Origin: Acephala macrosclerotiorum | Taxonomy: Eukaryota; Ascomycota; Leotiomycetes; Helotiales; Mollisiaceae | Direction of reading: 5' to 3' | Length of the DNA stretch: 64,000 nt | Assembly: GCA_014904845.1 (NCBI GenBank) | Contig: MU119208.1 | Span: 310,001-374,000 of the forward strand | In this document: piece by piece, positions 11,708 to 24,326 of the stretch | Numbering within the stretch: position 1 is the stretch's first letter | Layout: every line of letters begins with the position of its first letter | The notes under the pieces: generated by a model | Told to the model about the DNA's origin: nothing | Database searches by the model: none | The model's input: only the letters and a program-made list of their open reading frames with translations | Translations under genes and position numbers: made by a program

Positions 11708-13713
11708 TCACGATGTCCGTTCCCGCACTTTCCACTGCATCATCAATTCAATATACCTTGTGGAGAAAGTACATCGCAACACTTTCTTCGCATCCGGGTT
11801 CGTATAACTCCATTCGAAGTCCTGGAATAGCATAGGAATCATCTTCGTATAGACTGCCTGAGCGAGGTATTTTCCAGGACATGATCTTGCTCCTGTGCCG
11901 AACGAGACGCTGTATGTTTCTACCAATCAAGTCAGAAAGAGATAAAAGTCTGAGAGGAGGAGAAAGACTTACCAAGGTATTTAAGTCTCTCTGGACTGTA
12001 TTCAAGCCACCTCTCAGGTCGCCATTCTTCTGCATCTTCGCCGTACAAAGTCTTATCTCTGCAGAGAACCCAAGGATTGATCCCAACAGTGGTCTGTTTC
12101 TCATCAGCACCCTCCCAAGTATTCCGAGACGGAGAAGGACTCACCCCAGCAGGCAACCACTTCCCCTCCAACTCCACCCCACCCTCCGGCACCGTTCTTA
12201 CTAACGGCATCCCCACAACAGGATGAACCCTCATACTCTCCATCAAACAAGCATTCAAATACGGCAACTGTTCCTTCATCTCCCTCAACTGCGGCACCTT
12301 CCCAATCCTCCCCTCTTTCCTCGCTTTATCAAGTTCCGCATGGACCTTTTCTTGACAGCCAGGATGAGAGACGATATTATCAACGAGACAACCTACGGCG
12401 ATAGCGGTAGTCTCGACTCCAGCACCGAAATTTGTCATGACCATGTTTCGGACCCAGTGGTCTTTTAGCACACCCTTTTCGGCTTGGAGTTGGAATAGCT
12501 TGCCGGCTATGTCGTTAGGGTAGGTTTGAGCTTTTGGGTCAAGGGGGGAGGTGTCGCGGGCTTCGAAGCGGGAGGCTACTTGGGTAATAGGGAACTTGAG
12601 TTGATATTAACATCTAAAAGCCCGCTCCATTCCGGGAGATCTGAGGTGTTGGACCTGAGGATTGGAACTTACAGCAAAGGGATTTTTGGCTGCTGGTTTA
12701 TTACCACGGTTTTCTCGCTCCATGAAAGGGAACATCGTGTTGATCATGTGTCGAAGCGAAGTTGACTGTTGAGCTGAGATGTTTGAGATGGCTGTAAGAA
12801 ATCTGTGCATAAGTGGGAAGAAGCCGACAAGATGCACTGAGTAGTGTTAGAATGTTTGAGATTGAATGTTCAACGAATTATGGGACTTTGGAGAACAAGG
12901 CGACTCCTATGCTGGCACAACTGCGTTCGAAGAAAGGTGGCAAAGCTTACTGTATCTCCAAGCAGCGTGGATTGCATGTATAGAACCATCGTCCTTATCA
13001 ACCTCGATCAGGTCCTTAGCCTTAGAAAAAGTCGCCATTGAATAGCAATCTAGTACTAGTTAGCCCACGATACTTCAAAGCCTAGAGACAGTATATACCT
13101 GATGACAGCATGTTAAAGAACAAATCAAGATCAACACTCTGACCAGCTCGTTCCTTCATAATCCCAATATTCTTCTCAAGAATGGAGCCAAGCTGAGGCT
13201 CCAGGTCTTTCATTGCGGCCTCGCTATATGCAGGTCCCACTGCTCTTCTTTGGGTTCGATACTTTTCAATGTTTTGCTCTGTGAGGAGATCTAGATTGTC
13301 GTCCCCGCTCCATCCACAAGTACTTGCACAAATGTACCATTCTCCCTTTCTGAAATTGCTTCCAGCTCCTGTGATTTTTTAGAATCGAGTTTTCAGCTTT
13401 TGAAGGTAAACTCACCGTAGACCGTTCGAAACGCCTTAGGGCTAGAGATCAGGACCTCGTTCGGGGCAATTCGAACAATTGGGCCATATTTCCTGTGAAG
13501 CTCAATGTCCACGAGTGGCCTTTGGTAGCCGCGTTGTTTTGAGAAGATCCATAGTTTGGTGATACTAGCCCAGAATGGCCCAGGAACTTTTCGCAGTGGT
13601 GTTGCTTCTCGTGTCAAGATGACCCATAACAGGCTTAGGACGCTAACGAACAGGCTCGTGCTTAGAATTGAAGGCGCGGAGCCTGGCACAAATGCCTCTG
13701 CATAACCTCCCAT
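11708..13713 (-). CDS. Cytochrome P450 monooxygenase
   Basis: Seven exons on the minus strand (13713-13416, 13368-13099, 13049-12951, 12836-12673, 12594-12145, 12093-11973, 11919-11708) join in phase to give about 537 residues. An N-terminal membrane anchor (ILSTSLFVSVLSLLWVIL) is followed by the proline-rich hinge KVPGPFWA, IVRIAPNEVLISSP, the I-helix GAGVETTA, the ExxR motif ESMR, RPERW, and the haem-binding loop FGTGARSCPGK. The architecture resembles fungal microsomal P450s such as the pisatin demethylase/benzoate hydroxylase-like groups. The substrate cannot be read from the sequence. No biosynthetic cluster partners (PKS, NRPS, terpene synthase) are nearby, so it may act in detoxification or be a stand-alone tailoring enzyme. 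All key residues are present. Confidence 0.93.
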
Positions 13714-15802
13714 GATTTCGATACCAGCTCAATGTATCTCAATGCTAAGTTGAAGAGAGCAAGCCGGACTCTTTGTAGAAAAAGATAAGTGGATGTTCGA
13801 AATATTCTCGATCTTATCAACATCTGACGCGTTCGAGGCTCCGAGCTGCAATGAGCCAGATATTCATTCCCAGCATCCACGTCACATATATAAGGCGATG
13901 CTCAACCATCTTCACGTACACGATCGACAGCAAACAGTTGGCTCGCTGCCATAGTAGTGCTGACGATTGATGCCAAACCCCTGATAAGGTCATGCTCCTA
14001 GGAGTTCAGGGCTCTAGCATGCTGTACTAGGGCCACCGCGGTATTGCCGCTACTGGAATGCGAATACGAGATGGCAAATTTCATACGATTTCATGAAATA
14101 CAAAACAGCGAGAAAATTCTAAAAAGCATGTTCGGAAATACATGGCAACAACGCTGCGTTCAATCTCAACAGAAGACATCGGAGGCTGGGCGGCTGACAA
14201 ACTGATTATGAAAGCTTCTTTGGAAATGCTGTTCTCGATAATACGCGTATTGCAGCTTCATTGCAGCATTGGAAAGCGCTGACCGGTTACCCGGATAATA
14301 CTGAATCAACCGTGGGAGATGCCACACTGCTGACCTTGCAAGGGACCTTATCAGCGCTAGCTTTTGACTGGTCTGAGCTGGGCTTGGAGTCTTGATCGAG
14401 GTGTGCTTGGGAAACATAAGTGTAATTAATCTGTTGCGTCTGAAAGAGAAGGAGATATGACCTTGATCTGGTAGAGCAAACACTGTCAGCAGAATCTACC
14501 TTCCCTCTCGGGACACTTCGAGTCGAGAGCGTGCGTGCTGGACAGTCTTCTGCCGAACATGAGAAGTACCTTCACTCCAGATGAGATGTGCGAAAGACAA
14601 GTTAGAAAGCGCAGTTGCACCGCCCGTGATTGTCCCGGTAAGGAGGGTCTTTACAAAGGACTTGGAACCGGATATTGAGTCGAGCATCCTATGGCCGGAA
14701 TCGATCCCTCGATTTCCTCTACTAACAGCTGTCATATTTGTACCAACTTAAGGTGCAGTTGAATGCCCCTGACTTTCTGGTACGTTGATATGTTGCCTTT
14801 CTGGACGGACACGACCTTGAATGGCCGTCGAAAGGATGATATGGGTACAACAACCTACGAAGGGCATTGGAGTGAAGGAGGGGAAGCTGGGATGTCAGGG
14901 GCCAAGTTCTCGCGACAGGCGGTCCGTTGGCGCTGCGACCACTGTGGACCGTGCCCACGACCCTGTCAACCTTCTTGCAACCTCCACCGTGCTCTCTCCT
15001 CCTCTTCTTCTTTCTTCAACAACCGCTTTTGCCTCTGTTGCATCTCATCTCGTTCATCGTTTCAAGCACAGATCATGTTGATTCTGCCATCAGATCTACC
15101 GGATGGCGCAGTCTTCGCCATCCGCACAGACCGCGACACCTAGACTTTGTTTCCTCGAGTTTCTTCAGCAATTCTGCCTCGCGACAATGCGTTCCCCTGT
15201 CGTGAGACTGTACAGTCTGCCTCCAATCTTCGTCTTGCAGCCACACACATGGCTCAATCGGCATCTGGATCCCCTGCGCTGCTTCCCGCTGTGGGGGAGC
15301 TCTGCAGGCGGGTGATTTGTCTGCAGAAACTTCAGGGGAAGGGATGAGTGTGATGTCTCAAGAGGCGAGACGACACAATTATGTCCGTGCGTCACTACAT
15401 TCTCGAAGTCGCTTCCTGGATTTGCTTCAATTATGATCAAATAAACTCATGATCCTTTTAAAGTTGAAACAAGTGCTCGCAATTGAGAGCCTTGCTGTGG
15501 AGTTCTGAACGTGCTAAGTGGCATTTAAAGACGTTGAAATTTGCTTTGGGTACGGGAGAGAGCATCAAGCGAGAGCACGAAGAAATGTACCTTCCCCCTG
15601 CGTCGATATCCCAATTGACCAGATCAAACACTTGTGCGCCATCAACAAGGTTTCGAAGTAAGCCACCCGACTCGACCTTATCTTTCATATCAATGGGCTG
15701 TGACCCCCTCCTGGCCTCTTGACGGCCTGAGTTCCGGAATCTGGGGTTTTTTCAGGAACAATCTCTATGTCAGTTTGTTCTCATTGACGGCGGAGAATCG
15801 CC
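13714..15802. other. Long intergenic region, no supported gene
   Basis: About 2.1 kb lies between the P450 and a divergent membrane-protein gene. Several 60-126-codon frames occur on both strands. The most protein-like is at 14496-14735 on the minus strand (contains SGSKSFVKTLLTGTITGG), but I could not connect it to further exons or a family. The plus-strand frames at 14763-15347 overlap each other in three frames and look like chance reading of CT-rich sequence. Confidence 0.4.
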
Positions 15803-17996
15803 ATGATGTCGAAGATGAATCGACTCGACACCGGCCATACAATGGACGGCCTAGTCTCTCCGATATCGCCACAGCCTTCATCGAAGTCACTCTATTCGAG
15901 ATCAGAAACCCTCACGCTGTCCGATAAATACTCTCCAATAGACAAAGGGAGCAGCCCTCAAAGCCTACATGCAAAGCCGTGGCCAGTTCGTCCTCAATTA
16001 CTCCACAAAGGCATCTCAGGTCATCGATGGTGGGATACAACAGTCGACTTCTTGACAATTTTGATTCCATTTCCCTTTTTCATGCTTGCAGCTGCTGTAA
16101 TCGCTGTAAATGGAAAGAGTGTGAACAGCCGAGATTTGGATTTCCTCCAGCAGTCTATCAAAGGGGTATGTATGTCGACCAAATCCACTGAACTTAACTA
16201 ACCCGTCGAAGGCGACCACCTTATTTCCGATTTGTTTCGCTGCTATTGCGGGTCGAGCAGCTATCAAATATGCCACCTGGAAACTGGAGCAAGGGACCAC
16301 GCTTGGTGCTCTTGAGCAATTAATGGGAAGCCGAACTGTCGCCAGTGCGATCACCACCCAAATCCAACTTCGATCATTCAACCTAGTTGGCATGGGATTG
16401 ATCTTGGTCTGGATATTGTCGCCTCTTGGTGGACAATCGATTTTGCACATTTTGTTTACTCCGATGAAAACCACGTCGTCGCCATCTAATATTACATATT
16501 TCAATACGAGGCAACAAAGCTACTCCTCTCCCACAGGCGACTTCTCGAATCAGTGGTTCAGTGGCTTCTCGATTCTTTTCAGCTCTTCTTTGCTCGCTCC
16601 AACCGCGGTCATGGAGAGCAGTATGGATATTTGGGGTAACGTCAAAGTCCCATGCTTTTCCAGCATTTCATCCGCTGGGGAGCCGAGAGATAGTGATGGC
16701 TGGGTTCAAACATTGGCCAACAATGGTAGTTTGGTCTACTCATCTGTATTCGGTATTCCGATGACAGGAATCGGCTTCGGCAATACCACTCTCACGATGG
16801 AATCTACGTATATGGAATTGTCGTGTACTAACATTACCACACAACCGATACCCAATGCCACCGATGGTTCTGAATTCAAAAGTTTCCTAGTATCGACGAG
16901 TGGGCCATTCTTTGCCTTTCAGAACGTCTCTCTTGCAGACCCCTGGTCTATTGGATACAAGGGCCAAGACGTGACCCAAATGGGTAGCAACGATACTTCA
17001 GGGTTCGTGTACCCACAGTCCTGTCCTGATTGTCTATCTACGACGTTGTCTAATTCATCCTTCTCCAACGGGACATTGGTGTTCCAAGAATTTGAGGGCC
17101 AGGATAACGTGGTATCCGTATTCTGTACCCCATCACAGCAATACGTCGAAAACGAAATATTCTGCACCAAAGACACGAAATCCCAACAGTGTCAGGTCAC
17201 CGCTCAGCGACCATCTACTCTGCCACACATGCCGCCAGAGCTCACCTATCTCAGCTTTGATGATGTAGCTCTGGGGGTCACGGCCCTTTTACGGAATTCT
17301 ACGCCGCAATTCAAAGCTGTCAACCAGCTCCAGAACTGGCTGCTTGATCCCACATCCGGAGTCTCGCTCATCTCGACGCCAAATTCCGGATCCAACAATG
17401 AAGGCGAGACACCTCTTGCGAATGTACCCCTCAAGGACATCGGAGATCGACTTGGCCAACTCCTCAACGCGTTCATTTTTGGCTCGATGTGGAATTCCAC
17501 GACATATATCATCGAAACGCCCCTCTACGACATCACCGAAGTGCTCACCGGCGGCAACAACGCCTCCTTCACTCCAGCCACAACCACCGACCTCATAACC
17601 ATGATCCAGAACCGCACCTCCGCATTCACAGTAACCGGCACTCAAGTCAATGCCGCTCAAGTCTACCTCGCCTTCTTCCCTTGGCTCATAGTCTTCCTAC
17701 TTTCTAATCTCGTGATGCTGCTAGCGGCCATCACAGGTGTTTATTTTTCTCGAAGGACTATTGTTCCAGATTATCTAGGGTTTGTGAGTAGTTTGGCGAA
17801 GGAGAGTTCGTTTATTAGGATGCCAGATGTGGGGGTTAATATGGATGGGATGGATAAGGCGAAGTTGGTTAAGGATATGAAGGTTAGATTAGGGGATGTT
17901 AGTGAGTTTGATGGGGTGAGTGGGAATGTTGGACGACTGGCTTTTGCGAGGATGGAGGAGACTACCAAGGTGAAGAGGGGGAAGTTATATATATGA
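15803..17996 (+). CDS. Uncharacterised fungal multi-pass membrane glycoprotein
   Basis: Two exons (15803-16165 and 16212-17996, a 46-nt intron, phase 0) encode about 715 residues. The cytosolic N-terminus is rich in Ser and Pro. Transmembrane segments follow: FLTILIPFPFFMLAAAVIAV near residue 85, a second around LFPICFAAIAG, and a third at NLVGMGLILVWILSPLGG. A large probable lumenal or extracellular domain of roughly 400 residues has many N-x-S/T sites and several Cys. A final helix, YLAFFPWLIVFLLSNLVMLL, is followed by a short basic tail. This layout recurs in fungal proteins without assigned function, and I do not recognise a named domain. The start at 15803 gives the longest frame, and the Met at 15812 is an alternative. 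No break was seen. Confidence 0.8.
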
Positions 17997-18383
17997 GTAT
18001 GAGGTTTCAAATGATATCCTTTTGATTTCGCTGTAAGAGTTGTCCCTGCACTTGATCGATTTCTGTGGCCCTTGACAGACCTGAAATGTTGACAAACAAC
18101 CTCGTCGATTCTGAAAACGATCGTGACTAAAGTAATGATTCATGATTCAACCGTATTTAAACCATTACTGAGAAGAGTCATGTTGGATTTTCTCTTGGCA
18201 TATGCCCTCGATAATGAGCTTCGCAAATTTATGCAAATTTATGCGACATTATGAACACGCGAGGCTTCACCTCAGCACTCGACAAGAACATCGACCTTCG
18301 CACAACGACCTAGCTACATGCTTCATACGTCACAGTGAAGCTCAAGCATTGCTTCATAAACCAATACCCCCAACAAAAACAGC
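17997..18383. other. Intergenic region upstream of COG4
   Basis: This presumably holds the 3' flank of the membrane protein and the COG4 promoter. A short direct repeat, GCAAATTTAT, occurs twice in succession at about 18223-18244. Nothing else was seen. Confidence 0.55.
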
Positions 18384-21028
18384 ATGAACGGCACAGCCAA
18401 AGCGCCGCCGTCCCTAGATGCTGGTAAACCTTCAATCTATCACATCTCCCCTTAGGACCCAAGCTAACCAGTTTCCTCCTCCAGTTGACTACGACCCAAT
18501 CTCCCACCTCAATACCATATTCTCCCACCCCTCAACCCTCACCTCCATAACCGGCACCGCGTCCGCCCTCCAAACCCACCAAAATGACCTCTCAACCACT
18601 ATCACGACCCTCGTGGCCGCCCAAGCCTACAGCGACGACTCCAGCCTTGCACGCATGCAATCCGCAAAAGAAGAACTCGCCCAACTGTTCCGCAAAATAG
18701 AAACCGTACGAACCCGCGCTATCGAGACGGAGCAAACCATAACCTCCATGACTGCCGACATCAAACGACTCGATGGCACGAAACGGAACCTCACGTTATC
18801 AATGACCGCTTTGAAGCGGTTACAGATGTTAACTACGGCTTATGAGCAACTACGAGGGTTGGCAAAGAGTAGACAATATAGAGAATGTGCGAGTTTGTTG
18901 CAAGCGGTGTTGCAACTCATGAAGCATTTTAATAGCTACAGGAGTATTGACCAAATCGCGACGTTGTCGCGGAATGTGGCGGAGTTGCAGAGGGAGTTGT
19001 TGGAGCAGGTCTGTGAGGATTTTGAGATTGCATTTGCGAAGGGAGAGGTTGCTGGGAAGAGGGGGATGTTGGGAGAGGCGTGTTTGGTGATGGATGCGTT
19101 GGGGGAGACGGCCAGGGCGAGGTTGGTGACGTGGTATGTGAATACGCAGTTGAGGGAGTATAGGCAAGTGTTCAGGGGCAATGATGAGGCGGGGAGTTTG
19201 GATAATATTGGGAGGAGGTATAGTTGGTTTAGGAGGATGTTGAAGACGTATGAGGATGAGCATGCCGCGATATTTCCGGTGCAGTGGAGGGTCAACGAGG
19301 TTCTCGCAAACGCGTTCTGCGAGGGAACGAGAGACGACTTCAAAGGGATCTTGGAGAGAAGCATGAGACGGCCGGACGGTGGAAAGATCGATGTCAACCT
19401 GCTGTTAAGTTGTCTGCAAGAGACAATGGATTTCGAGCACAGTCTGGAGAAGAGATTCGCTAGCGAACCGAGAGCAAGTATAGACACACTTAGCTCGGTG
19501 GAAGATAAGCCGCAGACTTTTGATCGGTCGATATCAGAAGCTTTTGAGCCATACCTGAGTCTCTGGGTGGATTCTCAGGACAAACAGCTGGCCACTATGA
19601 TACCGAAATACCGGAACCAACCTCTAATTCCGCCGGATGAGGAATTCAATCCTCAAGCCGTAATACCATCGTCGATCGAGCTCTTCCATTTCTACAAACT
19701 CACTCTGGCACAATGTGCCAAGCTGTCGACGGGCGAGAAGCTCTTGGACCTCTCCAAAACGTTGGCAAAATATCTGGACGAGTATGCTCAGCAGGTGCTT
19801 TTACATTTTCTACAGGCTCCTGGTGGCCCGAGTCTGAACAACACGATATTGGTCCTCAACACAGCCGACTATTGGCATACATGCACTCAGCAACTCGAAG
19901 ACAACATCAAGAAACGAATAGACAGCGATTTTGCCGCCAAAGTCGACCTATCCTCACAATCTGACGCTTTCATGGGCGTGGCCAGCGCTGCAGTATTGGC
20001 GTTAGTGCACAGAGTAGAGGTCAACTGCGAACCATCGTGGCGAGAGATGAGGAACACCAACTGGAGCAAGATGGAAAGTGTGGGAGATCAGAGCTCATAC
20101 GTTGCAGAACTATTACGGCATGTCAATTCACAAGCAGAGGGAATTTTGCCCCTAGTAGCAAAGCAACAGTATGCTAGGGCATTCTGTGACAACCTCGTTG
20201 AGCACCTGGTCACGGCATATATTGCGAACATCGTTCAATGCCGGCCAGTCTCCGAGGTTGGTGCTGAACAGGTAAACCTTCCACTCAATCTCATCAAAAT
20301 CGTAAGCTAACGATTCCCAGATGTTACTCGACAAATACGTCCTCACCAAAGGCCTCACAACCCTTCTCTCACACTCCCCCACCTCTGCCTCAGCCTCCAC
20401 TACTGCCCAAGCTAACTTCACCAAACGCGTAAACCACAGCATGGCCCGACTGGACCCCCTCCTCAAAACCCTCCAAGTTCGCCCCTCACCACCAGAAGGT
20501 CTCGTCCAAGCCTATCTAATCCACATTGGCGACCGCTCCGACACCAATTTCCGTAAAATCCTAGAACTGAAAGGAGTCAGAAAACAAGACCAGCCACATC
20601 TCGTGGAACTATACGGCATTCACCGAGATGGAAAAACAAACGAGCAACTCGTGGCAATGAGTCCATTGTTGACACCGCTTATGAATGCGGGCGGTATTGG
20701 AAGCGGCGGTCTAGGATTGAATGCTGCGTCTGCGCTTGGGGCGGCGTCTGGGATCCCGAATTTGCAGACGAGGTTTGATCCAGCTGGGTTTGGGGAGAAG
20801 TTGTTTAGTGCGGCGAGAGATGGGGTGGAGAGGATGGGCACCGCTGGTGTAGGCGGTAGTGTTGGTGACAGAGTGGGGAGTCCGTTGAGTGAGGATGCGA
20901 AAGCGACGGTTGAGGGCAATCTCAAGAGTATTGGGAAGTTCTTTAGGAGGGATATGAGTGGGTTTGGTGGGATAGGGGGCAGGTTTGGGGCTAAGAGAGA
21001 TGGAAGTATGGATGATACGGTAAGGTGA
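18384..21028 (+). CDS. COG4: Conserved oligomeric Golgi complex subunit 4
   Basis: Three exons (18384-18423, 18485-20271, 20321-21028) encode about 844 residues. The product matches COG4, a lobe-A subunit of the eight-subunit COG tether that captures intra-Golgi retrograde vesicles. The N-terminus (VDYDPISHLNTIFSHPSTL) leads into a coiled coil (residues about 30-150, with TVRTRAIETEQTITSMT and KRLDGTKRNLTLSMTALKRL). The family motif YRECASLLQAVLQLMKHF follows near 185. The C-terminal half carries the helical CATCHR-type fold and ends in a glycine-rich tail. The first exon encodes only 13 residues (MNGTAKAPPSLDA), and its start was chosen because the frame joins cleanly to VDYDP. The length is typical for filamentous fungi. 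Confidence 0.93.
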
Positions 21029-21876
21029 TCAGGGCTTGAGCGTCTATATGTGCAATCTAAGCATTTCGATGGCCAAACCATTTAGACAAGCTTGCATTGC
21101 ACTAAGTACTTGTCCTATAAGACGTTGATGAAATCGGTACCACGGGTGCTTTTTGTTCTGCCTTTGGGTGCACACCAAACGGTCGCACATTTAAAGCAAA
21201 GAGGAGGTCTCCTGTATGCAGCCCATTGTCGATATTGGAGTTTACTCTCTTGATTATTGGACCAGATTTTTGAATGTCCCAGGAATCAAGGGCTAATGGG
21301 AAGGGTTGAAAAGCACATATTGAAGATATGGATAGATGCCGCACTTAGCAAACTGATACAATCAGGGAGGTGTTTCAAGACTTGGAGGTTATAAAAGTGT
21401 CGGTACTTTCAGCCACTTCCAGTTGTTTGGCTTGCAGAATTCAGATGTTGCATGTCTATTCTTAGAGGCTTAGATTGTGCAATGGTGCTACTAGCGAGCC
21501 TTATAAGACTGTCAAGGTGGTCTGCACGGCATGAAAATTCTATCTAAGAGCGTCCTTTCTTTTTTTTTTTCGATTCAGCAGAATTAGTTGGTGACGCCGA
21601 AGGCTACGACATTGAGAAAGCCTCGCAGAGTGTGTATGGCAGACTTCATGTCCACAACGTGGAAGGACCATTATAATTGGTACACCTCATCAGGGGAGAT
21701 GGCTCGAGGGACTGTGGCGCTCAGTGGCTTGCAGCTCTGTTGGTACAGCCTCACTCAGAAGCAACTCAGCCTTCGGTACAAATACTTAATCAACTTCACC
21801 AAAGCAATGCGGTGCGAGGAACTGCTGGTACTACCAGCACCTTTACGAACGATACAGCAACACCACCAAAATTGGC
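21029..21876. other. Intergenic region
   Basis: About 850 bases lie between two plus-strand genes. A T run (about 21559-21571) inside pyrimidine-rich sequence lies roughly 310 bases before the next start, as is common in fungal promoters. The frame at 21588-22073 overlaps the next gene in another frame, and I could not support it as coding. Confidence 0.5.
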
Positions 21877-24006
21877 TTGCACCAAAAGATGGCCTCGACA
21901 GATGCCGTACTCGCCCTCTGCTTCGCGGCCGTGAATGTGTTTTTGGTATTTCTAAGCTTCATCATCACGTGGCTGACGGTTCGATCAATTCAGCGCAAAC
22001 AATCGCGAGGAAGGCGAGCACATTCAGAGCACCTAGGATATTTCTTTGGAGATACTGGTTTCGCAGGCCATGACAGCACGTCTGGTGAGGTAAGGGATTC
22101 ATACGGACCGTCGCTCAGATCAGAGATCAATGCTAGACTATTTGAAGCTGCACCCGCTGCCCGACAGAGGACGATCAGACTGGAAAACTCCCTGATGAAT
22201 ATACAGCAACACTCCGACGATATGTACGAAGAGACTAGTATGGCACAGGCACGTTCAATGAAACCCGAGATCTTTCCGAGGTCTTTCGTCCCCGAAATAA
22301 GACCCATCTTAGAGAAATTTCTTTCCGTCTACCCGTACGATTCATCGTCACCTCAATCTTATTTAGTAACTGCACTCAGATTTGAAAATTCACTTCGACT
22401 TCTGATAGAGGACCGCATGAAGTACTCTGCTAGTCTTGCAAGCATCCCTGAAACCTGTCAACAATTGGATCGGTTCATTGCCACTTCTATCGACAAACTC
22501 CAAGTAGTGGAGGAAGTCATAGACAATGCATTAGCACATTTTTCCAGGAAAGTCTGGCCCTTTCAGCTCAAAAGGCATGTGGCTAGTTTGAAGGAACATT
22601 TTAGCGTAATAGGAGTGAGGGGGTTTAACCTAGAAAGCCACCACTTGATTGTTGCCGAGCAATTAACCCTACTCTTGGAGGCCGGTCTGGACACAAATTT
22701 GGAATATCTTGATACAAGCCTTAAGAACACGCTGCTGGATATGGATATTTGGACAACCTTCACCTCGGCACAAGCAAGAGAGCACACGCTACAATTGTCG
22801 TGGAACAAGTTGAAACTGGAAATAGAGCGGCTCTTGAGGCCCGCTCCCAGAGGGGGGTTCAAAAGGGTCGAGTGGAAATGCGTAAGTTCATGCTCCGTTC
22901 TTTTGTGGCTCTTGCTGATATTCCAGGAATGCGGTGACAATTTTTACTGTGATTTTCAAGCTAGGAATTCAATAGAACTAGAAATGGTCCAACAGCTTGA
23001 GAAAGAGTTAAGATTAACCGCCGAACTGGCTTGGGGAAGGCGTCCGGTATCGACATTCGAAAGAGACATGGTATCTCTTGCCGGAGGGTCAACAATTGGA
23101 ACGAAATCACAAGCTAGCTTCCAGTCTGCCAACGGGGTTCAGCATTCAAGGGCGAACCCAGGAGTGTACCCCCAAACACCGAGAGTGCAGACGGAGACCT
23201 CAACTTCCCAAATGCCTTCCCAAGGCGGTACAAGAACTGCTACTCTTGGGCAATATCATAACAATGGCCGAAAATATCTCGAAGTTTGCGCCGACTACGG
23301 AAAACACGAAATCCACCATGCAGAAGTAGACGTGACCGACGCAACAACCACGGACCACGGCTTCTTCAGCAAGGCGAAGACTGAATACTTCCGGATTCAT
23401 AAACGAAGGTGGTTCTTCGAACCTAGGGGTGTAAGGTTCGTGGAGGTGTGTAAATCCGCTGCCCCCTCTGTCCTCTAAGTACACTAACCCCGACAGTTTT
23501 CGGTACAGAACATGGGTGAGCTGACAGGAATCATAAACGGATTTGACGAGAAAACCCCCGCACTTCCACCCGAAGATCTCGTGCTCAAAGATAATTCTTG
23601 GGAATACAAGCCATGCCCACTAAAACCCAGAGGCCCACCCGTCCCCAGTAACATCATCTTGCATGAACTCATGTCGAAAAAGAGTCACTTGCATACAAGC
23701 ACTACTTGGTCCAGACGAATGCCGAAGAAACTGAACACAAGCATCTATGCCGTACCTGACCCTAACGAAGCTGCTTTCGGCTGGGGAATACATATCATCG
23801 AGGGCTACAACGTCTTCCTCATCACGATGTTGATCTCGGTGCTGGCACTGTTGGGATCCACTGGATGCGTGATCGCCACAGCACTTTGGTGGAAGTTGAA
23901 AGATGATCTGAATGGTGCACTCGCATTGGGTGCTGCATTGGCAGCGGTTTTGGCGGTGTTGCTGGGATGGGCGATCTCGTTTCTGCAAGGTGTAAATAGA
24001 GCTTGA
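21877..24006 (+). CDS. Uncharacterised fungal membrane protein with C-terminal double helix
   Basis: Three exons (21877-22881, 22927-23445, 23497-24006) join in phase 0 and encode about 677 residues. An N-terminal membrane segment (VLALCFAAVNVFLVFLSFII) precedes a long mostly helical middle. A Cys motif, VEWKCECGDNFYCDF, is created exactly by splicing at 22881/22927, which supports that intron. A conserved-looking block LEVCADYGKHEIHH and FFSKAKTEYF ... RRWFFEPRGVRFVEF follows, then two C-terminal membrane helices (FLITMLISVLALLGSTGCVI and LGAALAAVLAVLLGWAISFL). I recall similar W-x-C-x-CG plus C-terminal helix layouts in many fungal proteins of unknown role, but can name no function. The start could be 21877 or the next Met at 21889. 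Confidence 0.78.
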
Positions 24007-24326
24007 AAGGGAGTATAGACGATTGTCTGCAGACGGCGATTCTTGAAAGACAGCTGGAGGAAGTGGGAAAGATGGATGTGCAGGGGATCAACAATTTCCA
24101 GGAATTTACTTCAAAGTTGTTAAATGCTCGGATGAAAGGCAGGAACGCGTAAGTTACTTCACATCTCAATGTGGAAGCGCTCCCCTGAGGTCTCGCTTAA
24201 CATAGAAAGCGGTTCATCCATCAACACTCTGAAGCCTGTTGGCTCTGGACTCAATTTTTGGCATTATCAGACAAATCATATGTCATAATCATGCTACAAA
24301 AGATATTCCTCGAATAGAAGGCTGAT
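24007..24326. other. Intergenic region between convergent genes
   Basis: This is a short 3'-to-3' spacer between the membrane protein and the pectinesterase. No gene or repeat was seen. Confidence 0.6.

Noticed and set aside
14166..14735. Two minus-strand frames (79 and 105 codons) that read partly like protein and might be exons of one gene
   Set aside because: The only GT-AG gap between them would be about 17 nt, too short for an intron, and neither frame matches a family I recognise.
14763..15347. Overlapping plus-strand frames of up to 126 codons before the membrane-protein gene
   Set aside because: They overlap one another in all three frames and lie in CT-rich sequence; no domain, no signal and no plausible splice partner.
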